Shown piece by piece: positions 20,831 to 36,900 of a stretch of 64,000 bases of DNA (the first letter of the stretch is position 1; every line of letters starts with the position of its first letter). The stretch is from Baylisascaris procyonis (Eukaryota > Nematoda > Chromadorea > Rhabditida > Ascarididae). Location: assembly GCA_037389465.1 (NCBI GenBank), contig JAZARR010000184.1, forward strand, positions 1,240,001 to 1,304,000, read 5' to 3'. The notes beneath the pieces were generated by a model that was not told the DNA's origin, ran no database searches, and saw nothing but the letters and a program-made list of their open reading frames with translations. The translations under genes and the position numbers were made by a program.

Positions 20831-23800
20831 TTTAACGCCAAACGCAGTATTCGCCCGAGATTTTCGTATATTTTTAGTGCTTTTTCAGTCGGTCAGTAAG
20901 AGAGGAGGATACAACTCTTCCACTGCATTTTGCGCCACCTTATGTGGTCATCCGAATTGAGGGAAGTAAAACCGATAGAAGAAAAATATCCTGGTCAAGT
21001 GTTGTTTTGCTTTTATGATGAGGGTTGGTTAGATTCCATAAGAAATCAAACAATTAAAAACCTTTGGTTTGAATTTCCTTCACAGTCGAATTTTTGCATT
21101 TAAACGGGATTTTGGTGGTCTCATGTCATGTAACATATGCGTGTCTGTCTATCAGCCCGACTTCCAGTTTCATCTGTGGAGGAATAGAAGCTTCAGCAAT
21201 CAAATTTGGCAGAAAACTTTTGCACCTTTGAATAATCTTCTATTCTAAATTTTCATTTTTTATGAGTTATTCATATTATTTAAACATTTGAACATTTAAC
21301 AAAGATGCTGTACAAATATCCAACAAGATAGTTTTGGTCAAATTCGATTTGCTATTTTTGGCGCAAAATTTTTACAATCGACCGGTTTTCCAAGATTTTT
21401 TTGCATATTCGGAAATTCGGTTGGCGCGGCTAGATGGGATGTGAAATTGCGCATTTTAGCAGCCTCACTAATACGCCTTTCGACTGGTTTGCATCCCGGC
21501 TATCCAGAAATTCGCTGAATCTTTGGAGGGGGAAGGTTGAAATCCTAACGACAGTGCAGGTATGATTTAGATTTACACTGCAAAGGTAAAGCTAAGGACT
21601 GAAAGTTGTGTAGAAAGCGCAGCAGATGGGTGATAACAACACGATATAAAAGTGCGGCTTTGTGGAGTGCAAAATAGGAAAAATAGCGGTCTTTTCTTCA
21701 AATTGTCTGATGAGAGACAAATCTCCAACATTGCAAAACACATTTGAAATTTCTGAAAGAAATATTTCATGTTATTTCTTGACGTGATGCTGCAAATTCT
21801 TCATAAAATCCATCTTGGCATGTTGAAATTGTCTGCATATTCATTGCTTTGTTTATTATGTCGGTTTCATTGTTGAGTTAAATTTATGGAATCTAAATTC
21901 ACGAGAAATTTCACAAATTTTTGGAAAATTTGTACAATATTTTATAAAATTTATGAAAGTAAAATCGACGACAGAATATAATTCAAAAATTGCTGGCAAA
22001 AATTTCAAAGTTTCTTTTGCCGTAGTGGAATATTGGATGTGAATTTAATCTCCGATAAACAAGAAAACAGATATCGTTCAAACTCGGCGTAACACATAAC
22101 ACCACTATCTAATTGGCTTTAACTCAAAACATTAAGCTACTCAAGAAAGAAGTGAAACCATAACGCATCACTTGGGCGTTCGATTTATAAGTGCATGCAA
22201 GATGTCGCAATGAGCGGAAAATTACTGTGGTAATTACGATTCGGTCTTATTTTTTAATTTGCCACATAAGCGGAGTAACGTGGAGCTGAGTTTAAGCGGA
22301 AGATGAGGTGAGGTTTTTTTTTTTCTGAAATTTTAGAACACTCTGGCATTCACTTTTAATGGTATGTTAAATTGGGCTCATTCGGCTCCTAGTATTTTAC
22401 TACATTTGTAACGGTCAGCATCTATTCTGGTGCCGATTTGCAAGTTCCTAAAATTTTAATGATGGACTTTAATTTGAAATTTGTCCATTTATATTATATC
22501 TTTCGTATTTTTTCACGGTTGGTTTTATCATTTATGTCCTTTGTACGAAGTAAAAGACATCGGAATATTGGTAAATTTGTGATGCGAATAACTTTTATTA
22601 GGGCAGTAGCTTAACTTGACAAAATTGCCATCACATTTGAATGTGTTGTTGGACTGATTTTGTTGAATTTTCTGAATTCGCGAATTCCTTCCGGACTATA
22701 GACCTCCCTTCTCCCATCCTCCCTCTTTCCCAATTTCGTCTTGATTCTATTGGTACTTGCGCGATGAAGATGTGCATATTGGTACGCGAGGTATTAGTTC
22801 GGCAGGTAGGCATAGCACTATTGCATGAAACGTTTTAAGCCGATGCGGAAAAGCCCACTTCTCGACTCGGAGGTCGTTGCACGCCGATCTCATAGATGCA
22901 TCAATCATCTTGGCTTTTTGACACTGATCCCAGCTTTGACCGCGCCAAGACCTTATGCCCCTTATGTCATTCCACCGAACTTGTTTCTCGCTCGCAGCGC
23001 ATGTTCCACACATTAGACAACTAAGGTGAGCGTTTTAAAATTTTCATCCATTTATGAACTACTATGCCACTCTAAAATAAACACCCAGGGGTTATAAATA
23101 CTGCAACATGTTTTCTGAGAAGAATGAGTTTGTTGAGGAGAGCATTTATTCGAGATTAAATCTTATATGGCTATAAAACTTCTTATCCAAATGAGGTTCT
23201 CAACAAAACAATAAACCTATGTATCGTCCAAGTTATTTTTATTATACTTTTGCTTGCTTTCCTTCACAATCTAGTACTTGAAAATAGATTGTCGCCAGTC
23301 TATTTTGAGCCTAATCTCAAGTTCGTCGACTCTGAACTCGAACTCGAACTCGATCGTTTGCTTTATCGCGTAGACTATAACCTCAGATGATGTTCTAAAA
23401 TTATGTGCTAATCCGAAATGCCGTTGTGCGCCATAGTGGACATCTTGAATAATTATAATACTTTGGCATAATTTAATTGAAGTGGGTTATGATAAAAGTT
23501 GTGAACTATTCCCATAGAAAAGTGAACGTAGAGGAACGGTTTTATGTTCCGTATTCATTTTATTATATTTATGTGAATATTAACAGATGATACATGTTAC
23601 TGCAGAAAGGATATGAAAACGCGCCTCAATAATCAGAATCTTCCTACACACTCTATCATGTTCACATATTTGATACACACATATATGATTATATATGTAT
23701 GTATCAAACTTCTACAAAATGAGCCGAAAAAAAAAATTTGTTCGGAACAAATGATTTCCCAATTTAATATACAAGTCCATGAAACAACTTTTGAGAAAAG

Positions 23801-26800
23801 CGCTTTTATGCTTTAGAAATTTTTACAAATGTGTAGCGGTTGGCCGTATCTCTCCATAAGCGACGATTCCGTCAGCAGATCAAAAAAAAAACGCCACTAA
23901 TGTTTTTAAGAAATTTTTATATTTGTTGAGAAAAATTTTTCCTTAAAAAGAAATCAATTGGAGGCAATTTTTTTTTTGCATTGTTCAATCGAACGTTTAC
24001 GTAAAATAAGTCATTCAGGTATCAATGAAATAAAATATTTGTCATTCATATGTAGACTAAAACTAATGCAGTCTATCACCGATATAGTTCACATTTTTCT
24101 TTTCCAGTTATAAACATATGATACGCTTATTATGTTTTTGGCTTGCTATGAATTCAAAGAGTCTTGGTTTTGCTTCTAAGCATACATGTAGAAATAAAGA
24201 AAATTTATATAAAAGCTTTTTATATAACAACTACAAACTAAAAGTTATGACTCGATTCTTTTCTCTAAGGATTCATTGCGTAGTTGTCAAATTATTTGTC
24301 ATATTCTGTCATACTAGGTTGCTATCTATATTTTTTAAAACTATCATCATTTTGCGTAATAATTAAACGTTTTCGTTACTGAAATAAGTGCTTATTTATT
24401 TGTTCATTCACACAAATAGAATATTTCCGGTGCAAATAACTTTAGAACCGAGCCAAATGCTTTCTTACCGAAAAATTTTTTCTCTCTCTAAGAAATCATT
24501 TAGCACTCAATAACGGTTGAAGAAGAAAAAAAGTTGCAGACAAATTTTTGCATTTTAATGCAGAAGAATTTTTCTCTATAAAGAAACTGAAATCTCCTTT
24601 CAACAATGAAACCTAACGGGAAACGATCGTAAGGTTTCGTCGTGTGGTTATAATAAATTGCTTATTTATTCATTCCGTTAATATTGCGACATCTAATGTG
24701 CAACTGAAACACAGCCAGAATTCAGAAAGCAGAATAAAACAAAGTGAAATTACTAAAAAAATATTTAAAGAATTTTAAAAAAGGGAACAGAGCTAGAGTA
24801 CAATAAATAATAGATTGGTTATGCAAATCTGGGTTTGTTCTGGTTTCGTTCTGACGTTCTAAACTCTTTCCAGCTTCGTTCTGCTATTCCATATTCCCTC
24901 TTGTTAGGATTTTCAAAAAACCCCTTCCAGTGTAAGCTAAAATGGATTCATTTTTTCTTAAGCGTATGTTCCACAGGAGCTAAAGACTGAAACTCTTGGA
25001 GGTGTTTGCAATTAAATATTTCGCAACCATGAAAACAACCATGCCATCCAGCAAATGGACTTCGCTGCTGACGGCATATCCCATCTCTTCAAGTCTATCA
25101 TTAAAATATTTGGTTCATTTACTTCATATTGGTGGTGCACCTGTGGCTCAGTTGGTTCATTTTGGTGTGTACTAAATTTACTTGTGAGAAATGTTTACGC
25201 AAAACCTCGACGTTTAAGAAATTTTTTTCGGTCTACGAAGAGGAGGAGTGGGGAAAGGCATATAATCGAGGACCAAATTTTAGAAGTTGTTGTTTAATGT
25301 GAAAGCGGTATATTTTGAAAAATGCGGCTGCATTGCACATGTAATTATTACGCAAAAGTCCGAAAACGAATAGGAGTTGCCATTGAAAATGTTTTGCCGC
25401 AGGCAATAGAGTAATGCAAGGTCGCGAAAAGGTTTATACTATCTATCTAGACTCATAATCGGAGTCGTAGTATATTGCTGTTGAATATGGTGAAGATCAA
25501 AAATCCGATAACAACTTTTAGTATTTATCTCTTGCAAGGGAACTTTTAAAAACTAAAAGAAGAGTGCAAAAATTGTTGAAATAAGAGATTCATTGGATGA
25601 AGCATCGCAGATGCATACTCATAAATGTGTACTTGTAGTCAGAACATTCATACTTTCAGTATCCTCAATCTTAAGTAAAGAATAACGCATAACCGATCCG
25701 AGTGTATGACTAGCCGAATATGCTCTTTATTAAAATTTTGCTTAATGGATACCATATAATTTCAACAAGAAACGGTCCCTCAAATATATTTAATTGTGCA
25801 GTAGAATAAATATATTATGGTCGCGGTGTTGCGCATTGATGAGACAATCACAATAAGGCACATGAAAGCGCAGAGATGATAAGGGCTGAAATAATTGAAT
25901 GTTATGAGGGGCGCTTCGGAGGGCTCAACGGGAAATGAGATGACGTCCCTTGCACCACAAAATATGATGCTCTCACAACGCTTTCTAATACCCAACCAGG
26001 ATTAGAAATGCACCACCATGATTGCAAAAATATATTCACTGATTGATTGCCAACCACCATCATACGCACAAACATTCGCTGCATTTTTTTCGAGTGATGC
26101 TGAACATAATGTATAGTGAATTAGGTCAGCATTAACTAAGTTACCTTCATGATTATTCGAGGTGGAGTTTGCAAAGTCCATTGTCGCCGACGCGTAAAAC
26201 CACAGCTACTGAGCTTCATTGAAACGATCGCTGTCACATATCTTCCATGAGTAGAGAACGAGTGGAGAAGTTGCTGATATTGATGGGATATTATCCTTTG
26301 AGGGTTTCGTCGATTAGAGCGACCGGTTGTTAAATTCTTGAAAGAACAATGGCATAGCAACGATGGTGTTACCCATTATACAAATTCTCAATCAAAATCA
26401 TCGTTTTTCGCTATAACCGATCAATTATGCATAAAAATGCAAATTTCTATTCCCCATCGAATGAGCAAAGCCTATTCGTTCAAGAAATACAGCCAATAAA
26501 TTTTCGGCAACAGTTTTAAGGGGAAATTATATGTGACAAATTTTATGAATCTATTAGCGTTTCTATTCGGTAAACTAAATCATTGAACGTATGGACAAAC
26601 ATTATAGTTTATTGGCGCAACTTTGCACAAAGAGTATGGATGTGTGTAGGTTATGGCAATCGCATAACAGTTTTTATGAAAATTTCCATAAAGATACATA
26701 AAATGGAATTTTTATGACCCTTCAATGGGAAAAAAGAAGAAATTGCGTAAAAGTTTCACCTAGACAACGCATTAGGTGGTGAATATATGTACTTAGAAAA

Positions 26801-27990
26801 GCAACAGCTGTTGAGTAATTTGTTGGCGCAACTTTCTTAACAATTCAACAACGAAATGAACCCAAAACTTAACACATCAAATGAATTTTGCCGAATTTTC
26901 CTCTCCAAAAATGAAACAAAAGTTTTTGTGGTTGATGGCTATCGTCGGAATATTTGAGTGATGAAAAGTTCAGAGCGAGACGATACAGTGAACATAACTG
27001 ATGCGCATTCTGTCAAAATTGCGATTACGTAACTCGGTTGGTCGGTTACACTTCGAGTTGAAATGATGAATAATTAGGATCCTTTTCAATTAACAAGTAA
27101 TCAATAAATATTTATATATCGTTTTGAAAATTTTCACAGTGTAATGCAAATGGTTCACCAAAATTGCAATTAATATTTCATTTTTACATTCATATAATTC
27201 ATTTTATATAATTAAGTTCTTCAAATATTTTCCTTATAGTTGAGAATTCTAGTGAAGAAGTTCAGTCGTAAGGGAATAGCATTGAAGAGGAGAGGGGAAG
27301 GAGGAGTGTGCATGAGAGAAAGGTGAAGGAGATCTTCGACCATTCCGTCGTTAAAAGAAATAAAAAAAAATTATTAGCAATTTGCATCTTTTGATCTACA
27401 TATGAAAGCGAAAAGTTTTCCGTAATTTTCTTTGAAAATTCTAAAGATTAATTGAAATTTTCACTTCTTTCATCCTATATTATAAAGTTTTATATGTCAA
27501 AAAGGAATCCTTTTGTCTAGTTGAAGATGAAGACGAAAAAAAAAATCGGAGCAATAAAAACATTTAGCCAAATAACAATGCTCTTTCTTATAAAATTGAC
27601 TTCTTTAATAATAATTGAGTCAATAAATTTTTTCGAACGGTTTTTTTCTGAATTAACCATTTCTGAATCTCATTCTGAGAGCTCATAAGGTTTTTATTTA
27701 ACCAGTAGAATTTTATTAAGTTTATTTAACCAATAGAATTTTACTAAGTTTATTGTGCAAATTCAAGTGTTTTATTTATCAAATGATTTATGATTAACGT
27801 AGTTGTATATAAGATAAGAAATGCCATAGTCGTTTGTTTTGCATCAGCAAGCAGAAACTTTCTTTAAAACAAGAAGAAAGAAACAAGTGATTGAGGAAAT
27901 CATATCCTTCATATTTCATAGAGTTTTGGTAATTTTACCCTCCTCTTCCCTGCCTCCCCCCTTTCAGGTTCTCAATTAACTCTCCTTTTC
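20831..27990. other. Intergenic, no gene recognised
   Basis: AT-rich. It contains a stretch with a TGTCTGTCTATC start and ATCAAATTT tail resembling later repeats (21140-21230), a slightly GC-richer patch at about 22690-23010 with no motif, a lone tRNA A-box-like TGGCTCAGTTGG (25144-25155), and a two-copy tandem repeat near 27.7 kb. Confidence 0.5.
27693..27748. repeat. Two-copy 28-bp tandem repeat
   Basis: Two adjacent 28-base units (27693-27720, 27721-27748), each starting TTTATTTAACCA, differ at two positions. Confidence 0.9.
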
Positions 27991-30900
27991 TTAATAACTC
28001 ACTTTTGAGAGAACCTCTTCTTATCGTCTAATAAAACACCCTCATTATTATAAAATACGAAAAAAGATTCGACGTGTGTTAATCGCGTAATCACCAAGTA
28101 ATCTCCTCCTCACTTTCCATTCCAATAACCTGCTTGTCGACAAACCTTGTTGAGCTGTTGGGAGAAGAATCGAGTACATCCGAATCGAACTCTATCCTCA
28201 GTATCCAATTTAATCATAAACCTCAAAAAATTCTTTCCTTCCATTGCCGTGTAATGTTATATGTTATATGTGTTAAAATGTCTCTTCACTATATTTACCT
28301 ATTTTCGCTGCCACTATGTAGTTTTCTTCATTCACCGAAAGCATCTAAACATCATTATCACACAATTGCCTGAATGCTTCCCCCTTGCCCACCCCCCAAA
28401 TAAAATCGTGGATTTTAGCTTGTGGTATGGAGGAAGTGTTGGTGAGTGAATGTCGTTGAGTTGAAGTTCACCTTTCATCGCGGGGCACAACACAATATTT
28501 ACGATCGTAGCAACTGTGTTGCGGTGTAGAGATGAGCAAAGCATCGTGCCGAATTTAGCGCACATCAATCAGCGGCTAATATTTGAAGCACAACGATCGT
28601 CCCCCTTCAAATCATTCATCATTTCCAATTCTTACTATACTAGGGATTTGATGGTTTCATCAACCGCTCTCTATATGCTTATGTTTATTTCTTTTTTCTC
28701 TCTCACATTTCCTTTCTCTCTCCTTTCTAATTATCCATCTTTTCGATCTTTCTCTCTCTTTCTTTGTGTTAATATCCGTTTACAGTAGCTAAACTAAAGA
28801 AGAAGCCGAGTGCAAAATTTCATTGTTACGTTTCGGCATCCACATAAATAAATAAACGCCTTATGAGCGTTCTATCAGAAAACGTCAACACAGCAAACGC
28901 CTTCTCCTATCCAATAAACGACCCGCTTTGCACTCAATCGGTTCGTTACTTTGAAGTCGATTAAGCGTCTCTATGCTTATTGGCGCCAAATCCCTTCAGA
29001 TTTTCGACGCTCATTATGTGACAAATGTTGTAGAAAATACTGAATCAATTTGTGAATTTTGATCGAATCAGTGATTCAGTAGATCCATAACCTGAATTTC
29101 CGCCTCGACAGTGGGAAAAAACATTTCACTATAACGAAGATCTTTTCTCAAAATATTTCCCCCAAAATTAGAAAATCCTTCTTGAAATATTTCTTTCATA
29201 CTATCGAAATTATATCGAATTTTTGCTGGGAGATTTTCGAAAATATGTTTAAATATTGGAAAGTTTGAGAGATCTTCAATTGTTCAAATATTGGAATTTC
29301 TTCTTTAATTAATTGGGTGATAATGACTTCATAAATACCGTAAGGAGGTTATGGTAATCAATCCCAATTTTTTTCCATTCATTTCTTTAACGCATTAATA
29401 TTCTGCAAAAATGCAACACTAACAGCGAATACAAACACATAAAAACAGTATTTTGCATGAATAAAAACACACACACACATTGCCTTCGGTTATCTTCACA
29501 TCCAAAAATTTGTATTCGTTCATTCGAGGAAGCAAATCGATAATGATTTGTATGCATTAATCACTGAAATTCTTCACTATGTAAGCATGCTCTCTCTCAG
29601 TCGTTCGTAGAAATATGTTGAAAACTGAGGTGTTTTCCCCTAAATCGATATATTCGAAAGGGATGGTTGGTGGATTCAAGTGGAAGATAAGATGGCAACA
29701 ATATGGAAAGGTAAGAAGAAGCCACTGAGTGCTTGAATGTGAACTGCAATAAATCATTTTAGCACCTTATCAATTGGCATATCGATACCAAAAGGTTCAC
29801 AATCCTCTCAACCGTTAGCGCTGATGATTCTTTCTCTCCTGCATTGTTGCTTTTTACAAAAAAATTGCTTCCTATTACTTTTCACTCCTTCATTTCGACA
29901 AAAAAGATTGAGGAATATATCGGAATTGAACTGAGCTTCTAGTTCTGACTGAGGAATTTGGCATCTCTTTGGAATTGCAATGCTGTTTGCGGCTTCAGTT
30001 ATTGCAAATCTCTTTCGCTGTAATTTATGTAGATCATAATTTCCATCATGAGTACAACAAATAAATATGAGTCGGAGTTTTTTATCTACGAATAAAAACC
30101 ATCTAAAAGATCGAAGGAAGTGCTATATTTGCACTGGAGAACGGTGACAACTCTATACCACTGATGTCTTTGTGTTTCTGCTTTATTCCATAAAGCAGAA
30201 GAGAATCATATTTCTAAGACCCGCACAATAAGCTAGAAAAATGATACAAATAAACTCGAAAAAAATGTCTATTGACAGATAAAGGAAAAAAATTATTAAA
30301 ATAATATTCAGAAATTATTCTTACAGAAGTAAAAAACCAAAAATGAAACAACGGAGAATTGAGGAAAAATGGTTTTGTTTGAGCTTCATAGTGTTTTTTT
30401 TCATAATTTCACACGTTAGTTCATCTTCCTCATCCCTTTCCCCAGCCATCCTATTCTTTTCATCTCTTATCATTTTCTGATCCTCTTCCTTAATTTATTT
30501 TATAGAATCTCTCCACCTATTTGATAGTAATAACGGCAGTAAAAATATAAAAAAGTGGAATCATTGTCAGAGCAACAATATCAGAGATGTTTATCTAATC
30601 GAAGAGCCAATTAGAGTGCATAGTAGTGGAAAAATTAAAGTATTTAGCAAACAAAATTTTATAGGAAGTGAGCAGTCAGGCGGTGGAGCCAAATGCAAGA
30701 GACCCCTAGAGAAATCTGTAGTTTCAACTAACCGCTTTAATGAAATTTCAAATTATGTGTGTAAATTTAACCAATCTCATTTGACATCGACGAGTCACTA
30801 AATTACGACATATTCAATAATGCCATGTGACTGATTCGTTTGTAAAGTGAGGAAACACATTAACTTTATACTCAAGATATCGTATAAACCTTATGCTTAT

Positions 30901-33900
30901 GATACTCCACCTAATAATTTAGCGCATGCTTACCCTCTCACTCTCCTAAATGAAAGATGACAAAAATTGCTAGCTTTCTGTTTTTTTCATATAGTTTGTG
31001 GTGTAGAATTAATGTTAGTCATTATTCTCAAGTGCAAATATGTCTTCAATTATTTTCTTCTTCCTGTCGTCCACTTAGATTTTCGAATTCGCGTCCGATA
31101 AATTTGCTTTATAAGAGATTTTTTGATTCGAAAAATAATAATTATAAATTCCACTTTATTAATTATAGTGTATAGTAATAATACTAAAGTTCGCAGTAAA
31201 AAGGCACATATAGTAACCAAACAAATGGAGTGGAAAATTAAATAAAATATATTTTATGGATGGCGTTTATTGCGATCGAATAAAGTGACATTAAGATGAA
31301 GGAAAAGTTATAGTACAGCATAACGAAAATTGGCAATCTGAAGAGAAGGGATGAAACATAAAAATTCTTCACTTGATGACGTGTTTCTTTCATTTGTCCT
31401 CTTCGTTCTCATCCACATCACCCTTCCTTCCGCAGCTCCCTTTCGCTTTCATTAGCATAATTCCTCTGTCCAATCCATCCTCCACTATTTTTTTCACCTT
31501 TTTCTGACAATCCTCTTTCAGCCTGGACGATATCAGCGACATATTTCTCTTCCCTTAGTTCTCTTCCTGGAACATTTTATCGATAGCATTTTTTTAAAAG
31601 ATTTATAATCTCTAACAGATTCTGCAAACGAATATTGCAATCTAGATAGGAGGTGGTGCATGTAGAGAGGATGCGAAATGGATTCGTGTGCCGATATAAG
31701 ATACGTTTATAGGCGATTTCCTTTTGTGGGAAGACGCCTGAATGAAGGGACATTTATGAAATCGGAGACGATGAGTGCGCACCCATGCAGAGACGTTAAA
31801 CCCAAAACATCGACCAACAAACGCTTCTCTCTATTATTTACCATCTCTTCCGTTATATTACCCAGTCACTCATTGTATTGTTGAGTTAAATTGAAACTGA
31901 GAATTCTTTTTGTTGTTCGATATTGAATTATATAGAACTGTATAGATGATGCTGAAATCTCTCTTGAATTGTTGAATAATTTCGTCGAGAATGAATTTAA
32001 AAAAAAATCATTCAAAATTTGGAGTCTTAAATTCTATGAAACTCTAAAATGTTTATGCAAATAAATCGAATATTTTGAATTTGATGAGTCAGCAAATTCT
32101 TCCAAATTCTCTGGTTCCAATGTTTTAAAAATTTAGACAAAAAAAGGAAAAAAAAACATTTGAATTCTTTCGATGCAGAAAGTCTGAAATGCCAACAACA
32201 GAAGGCGATTTAGTATTGTTTAAAATCGCCGCAATTGAAATCATTGTATTTCCTATCCCAGTGGTTCCCTAAATTAGTCATTACAGATGAGTAAATTTTA
32301 ACAAGAAAGTAAGCACTCATGTAGTTGATACCAACATTTCTGGCATATAATCCAGTTTCTTTTGTGGACGCCATCGTAGATTCTCTTCTATAGACACCAT
32401 CACAAAGCGAATCCATTCTTCGTCGGCTATACACATCTCATCGTATTGATAACAGCACCATTACAGTATCATCACTCATACTGTATTCATTTGTTTGTGC
32501 TGAAAACGTTTAAAGATCGTTGTAGTAAATCATCTCTGTCACTGCAGTTAGTGACTAATTTTGCAACAGCATAAACGTAGAAGTTAGCAAGGATCCTGAA
32601 GTCGGTTTTAGCTTATTCTAGTTCACTTATGCTCAAGTAATATGACGAACAGATATTCGCTTCAAACCTGAATAGCTGGCCACTTTCAAGTTTGGGCGAA
32701 TCTACTAAGAACAATCGTTCGTTTAGTTACTTTAAGCAAAAATATCTGACACATTCATAAGGCTCTATTCGCATTCAAGTTTTCCTATCTCATACTTCTA
32801 TAGGAGTTAGGAAGTGCCGCACGACGATACAGACCGATAATCCCTTTTTCCTTCAATTTTCTGGAAGTTTTATCCAAGAAGCAGATTAATCGTAAGAATT
32901 ATCACTTTATTAATGTAATTTTTTCTTTCAAATTTTCAATAAATATTCTAGAGCATTGCTTCGATATTTCTTCGCATTTTTATTTTCTATATACGCTCCA
33001 CTTCTCTGTCTTTTTTTTTCATTATTCTGTACTTCCGTATTTGAGCGAGCTCATAATTAGTGCTATCCGATTTAAGTTACACATGTTATTTCACCGATAA
33101 GCTAGCTTTTTTGATCGTGCCGTTGTTCTTTCTAAGATATTGTCTCGATGAAATTTATGTTGCCCCACAATATGTCGTCCGGCATTCAGTTATCAGACAT
33201 CGTCCGACATTCAACAATTAGATAATCCCAACTCATAGATGCTCGTTTTTGCATTTGTTGGTTGATCAATGATGGCGTTTTGTTTGCTAAACGCAATGGC
33301 GTGATTCGATCGCATGAAAATTCATTGCTTTGTTGTCGCCGCACACAGCGCATTTGAAAACGATTAATTATGGATGTGACACGAGATGAGCAACATGCGT
33401 TTGGTTGCTGATGTATGTTCACGCCCTTCGCCTTTTTCAACCTCCCTTTTCTTCCCGTCATTCAGCTTTCCTTTTCTATTTTCCCTTGTGCCTCTTTCTG
33501 ACCATACCTCTCTACCTCAGCTTCTTTTATCTCTTTCCCTTCCCACTCTTCCAATTCCAACATATTTTTTTGTGTCTTTGTAGCCGTGCTGTTCTCTATT
33601 ATTACTGTATACGCATTTCGCTCACTATATCCTATAAGCTTTTAGCCGTGATTGCGACGCTTCTGATATCCTGTCCAATATATGTATTTTCTGTGCTCCA
33701 CATCCTGCATTCCTATCTCTATATTTGCAATATCCCCAGAGTCTCTCTTTATGCACTAATCTGAAAATCCTTAGCGTCTGCATCTGCAAATTTTGCTTTT
33801 GTCTATTTCACTGTATTACATCAGCCAACGTGTCTGTATGATTGCGCATTTTTGAGTTGCCATCAATAAAATTCGCATTGCAAATTCGCCAATTATTTAA

Positions 33901-36900
33901 CGATTAAGAATTTTTGATGTAGACACGTTTAGTCAGCATCTGCGCTATGTCTTTCTCTCTCATTCTTTCACTCTCTTTGACTACCTTTCTGTCCATCTCA
34001 GCAACAAAGTTCATCATGTTACACTGAAACCATATTCACATATAACTGGAATGCAAACGCAACTTCAGAATAACAACTTCAGAAAGTATAGTTGCAAGGC
34101 ACAAATTCAAATCAAGCTTCGTTCAGAGAATCGAGATAGAATATCTTCTGCAGAAACAGCGAAAAAGCAATCAAAACACTGCTGAAGCAGCTCTTTGGAA
34201 TGTTGCTTAATCGTTCTGAAAGGGATTTGTAAACGAGAAAGATCTGCTCATTCACAACTGTGAATATCCCCTCGTTTCGTTTCTTCAAACACTTTTGCGG
34301 AACCCTATTTGATGCAAATCAGCAGCTTTCTCCCTCTGTATCGTTGACCATTTTTGTATGAAACTGCATGGACATCGGTGTGCTTTGAACAATGAGTGGG
34401 GAGGAGGAGTGGTGAGTGTTGATTTGAAGGTTTGACGTGGCCAATTAAACGTCAATAAGGTATCCTTGAAGCGACCTCAGTTTGAAATAGGCGAGATGCA
34501 TAACGATGTGATGTAGGCAACCTCGTGAAAAAAACGAAATACTTTCAAAAATTCTTCGCTTTTCTGTTCATTATTTTCGGTTTTCAATGATCCCATTCTT
34601 GTCACTTCATAGCAGTGAGCTCGATAGCAATATTCTTATAGTCTCAATATCGTTGATTCGGCTCTCTCCTCTCTCATATTGTGCTCTTATTTTTTAAAGC
34701 TTCTCACTTCATGTATATTTTTTCAACAAATAGAGCGAAGCACAAATATAGTATCGTCAAAATTAAAAATTTTTATTGAAAAGCAACAGCATCATGAGAG
34801 TCGTTCGAATTGCAATATGTGTGTCAACGAGTGGGGATGAATGTGATGTGCGATCGTCTATAATAAACGAAGACGAAGAGCCATCATAGAAGGGCAACTA
34901 AGTTGATGGGTCTTTCGGAGGGAAGCGCCAACGGGAAGAACAGAGGATGGGCAATAAGCGAAGAAACGGAAATAATTTCGGCGTCGTCCATCAACGGGAT
35001 TCGGCTTATTGATATTTGCTTGGCTATGCGTCTTTCGATATTAGTAAATTGAACATGACACAAGCACTCAAATGCCATGCGCCACAAGTACTCTTAATGC
35101 TAAAATATTCTGCAGCCGTCGATTCAATATTTAGGCAATGAAAATATGAAAAAATGTTGCAGATATTAAGTTATCGCCAAAGATAGTGCTCACATTTGTC
35201 CATTTTCCTTTCCTTATTGGTTGAAGACGGGGAAGAAGAGGAGATCCATCTCTACGCTTCGAAGAGATCAGGAAGGATTTGGTGAGGACTAAATATATCA
35301 AATACGATAGTAAATGATATATAAGCGATTTCAAATGCACGAAGTGAGAGAATAAATCAAGAAGGCAGCAAGATTTTTGCATTTATTTTGGATTCATCGC
35401 ATAGAATGGGAGGGGAAGCAGGTGAGTGGTAAGATAGATGGAAGTGATCCAATAGAGCTGTTAGGCTATGAATTATATGAAACGAAATTTATCAGTAGAA
35501 CTTCCGACTCAGAAATGATCCAGAAATGAAAGTGGGAAAATCCTCCGCTTAGACGGTAATCGGCAATGAAAAAAAAAAGATTAAATCGCTCGTTTATCTC
35601 TTTTTGTTTCATTGTGAGGTGTTATATACCGAGAAATATTCTTCTCCATTCTTTGCTTCAGCATCTTTCTCATGCTGTCATGATGCCGCAAATCGCTTTA
35701 CCCGTACCTAAGTCATGCTACTTAAAGCATTATCTTCTCGAGACGGTTGAATTGACATATTTCAAAAGCCGAAGTGGCAGTGTGCGTACTATGTCGATAT
35801 CTCTGTGGACAATGTTCGGCGTTCTCGCAGAAGGTTTTGTGGTGTGATACAAGTTTTTATCACTTATCAACAGCTGCTTTACGCTTTCTTATTGTTATTC
35901 ATAAAATATTATTGAAAAATTTTTGGAGTTTGATCACTGAAATAAATATGACAATTTATCAATATGAAACAATTTTATATTCGCTGAACTCTTTTGCGTT
36001 TGCGATGCTCCTTCAAGCCTCACGCTGAGATGAATGAATATATTATCGTTGATATAGAAGTTGCAATTTTTCCAATATTATTTATGAATTTATAAATAAA
36101 AATGTTTGCACATCTTATTGCCAAATCTAAAGCTGCTGTCACATAATCTAATGATTCCTGGATGACGGGGAAGAGGAAGGAGAGAAGTGCATCATCATAC
36201 GAAGGATGTGCATTATACTTCGAAAATACAACAACGGAAATACAGTTAGGAGGATTTTACAACGACATTTTTGCAAAGGTGAATGAAAAATTCATATAAA
36301 TACAGTTGACAAGTCGAGAGTGAAGCATAAAATTGATTGTCGAAACAAGCTGACTGGCCAGTTGATGTAAGCAGCATATGCAATGTCGAAACAATACACA
36401 ACTATCATGCAATAATGCATTAAACTGATGTACAAATCGGTCGATTGAGTGATTCGTTGAGATTAATTGCTCAAATATATGCATAATGAATGATTGAAAA
36501 TGATTTTAGTATCACTTTCAATTATATATTTAGCATTAAACATTATGTGAATTTATTAACCGATGTTATATAAATATAACATTAATGATGCAATTTTCAA
36601 GTATAAAGTAGCTTTCTCCCAACGTATTACATTAGATGAAAATATTTTAGCAACACTGATCTACACGTTCATACATTTAGATTTTTATTACAATCGAGAA
36701 AGCAGCTATGCACTTTTGAATATATGTGTGTATAAACATATATCTATAGAAGAAAAAAGTAAAAGATAAGAATAAAGGAACAATGATCTGACACATAATT
36801 TAGCCTAATCGTAGGTCAATATCTTTTCAATATTTTCGATAATGCTCAGCACACGAGTCATTTAATGCTGTGGTCGGTCTTCTTTCTACTATTGTCTCAT

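Noticed and set aside
25144..25155. tRNA A-box-like TGGCTCAGTTGG
   Set aside because: No B box or acceptor stem partner within tRNA distance; at most a stub of a SINE.
28150..28200. GAGTTCGATTC B-box-like site on the minus strand
   Set aside because: No A box at the right distance.
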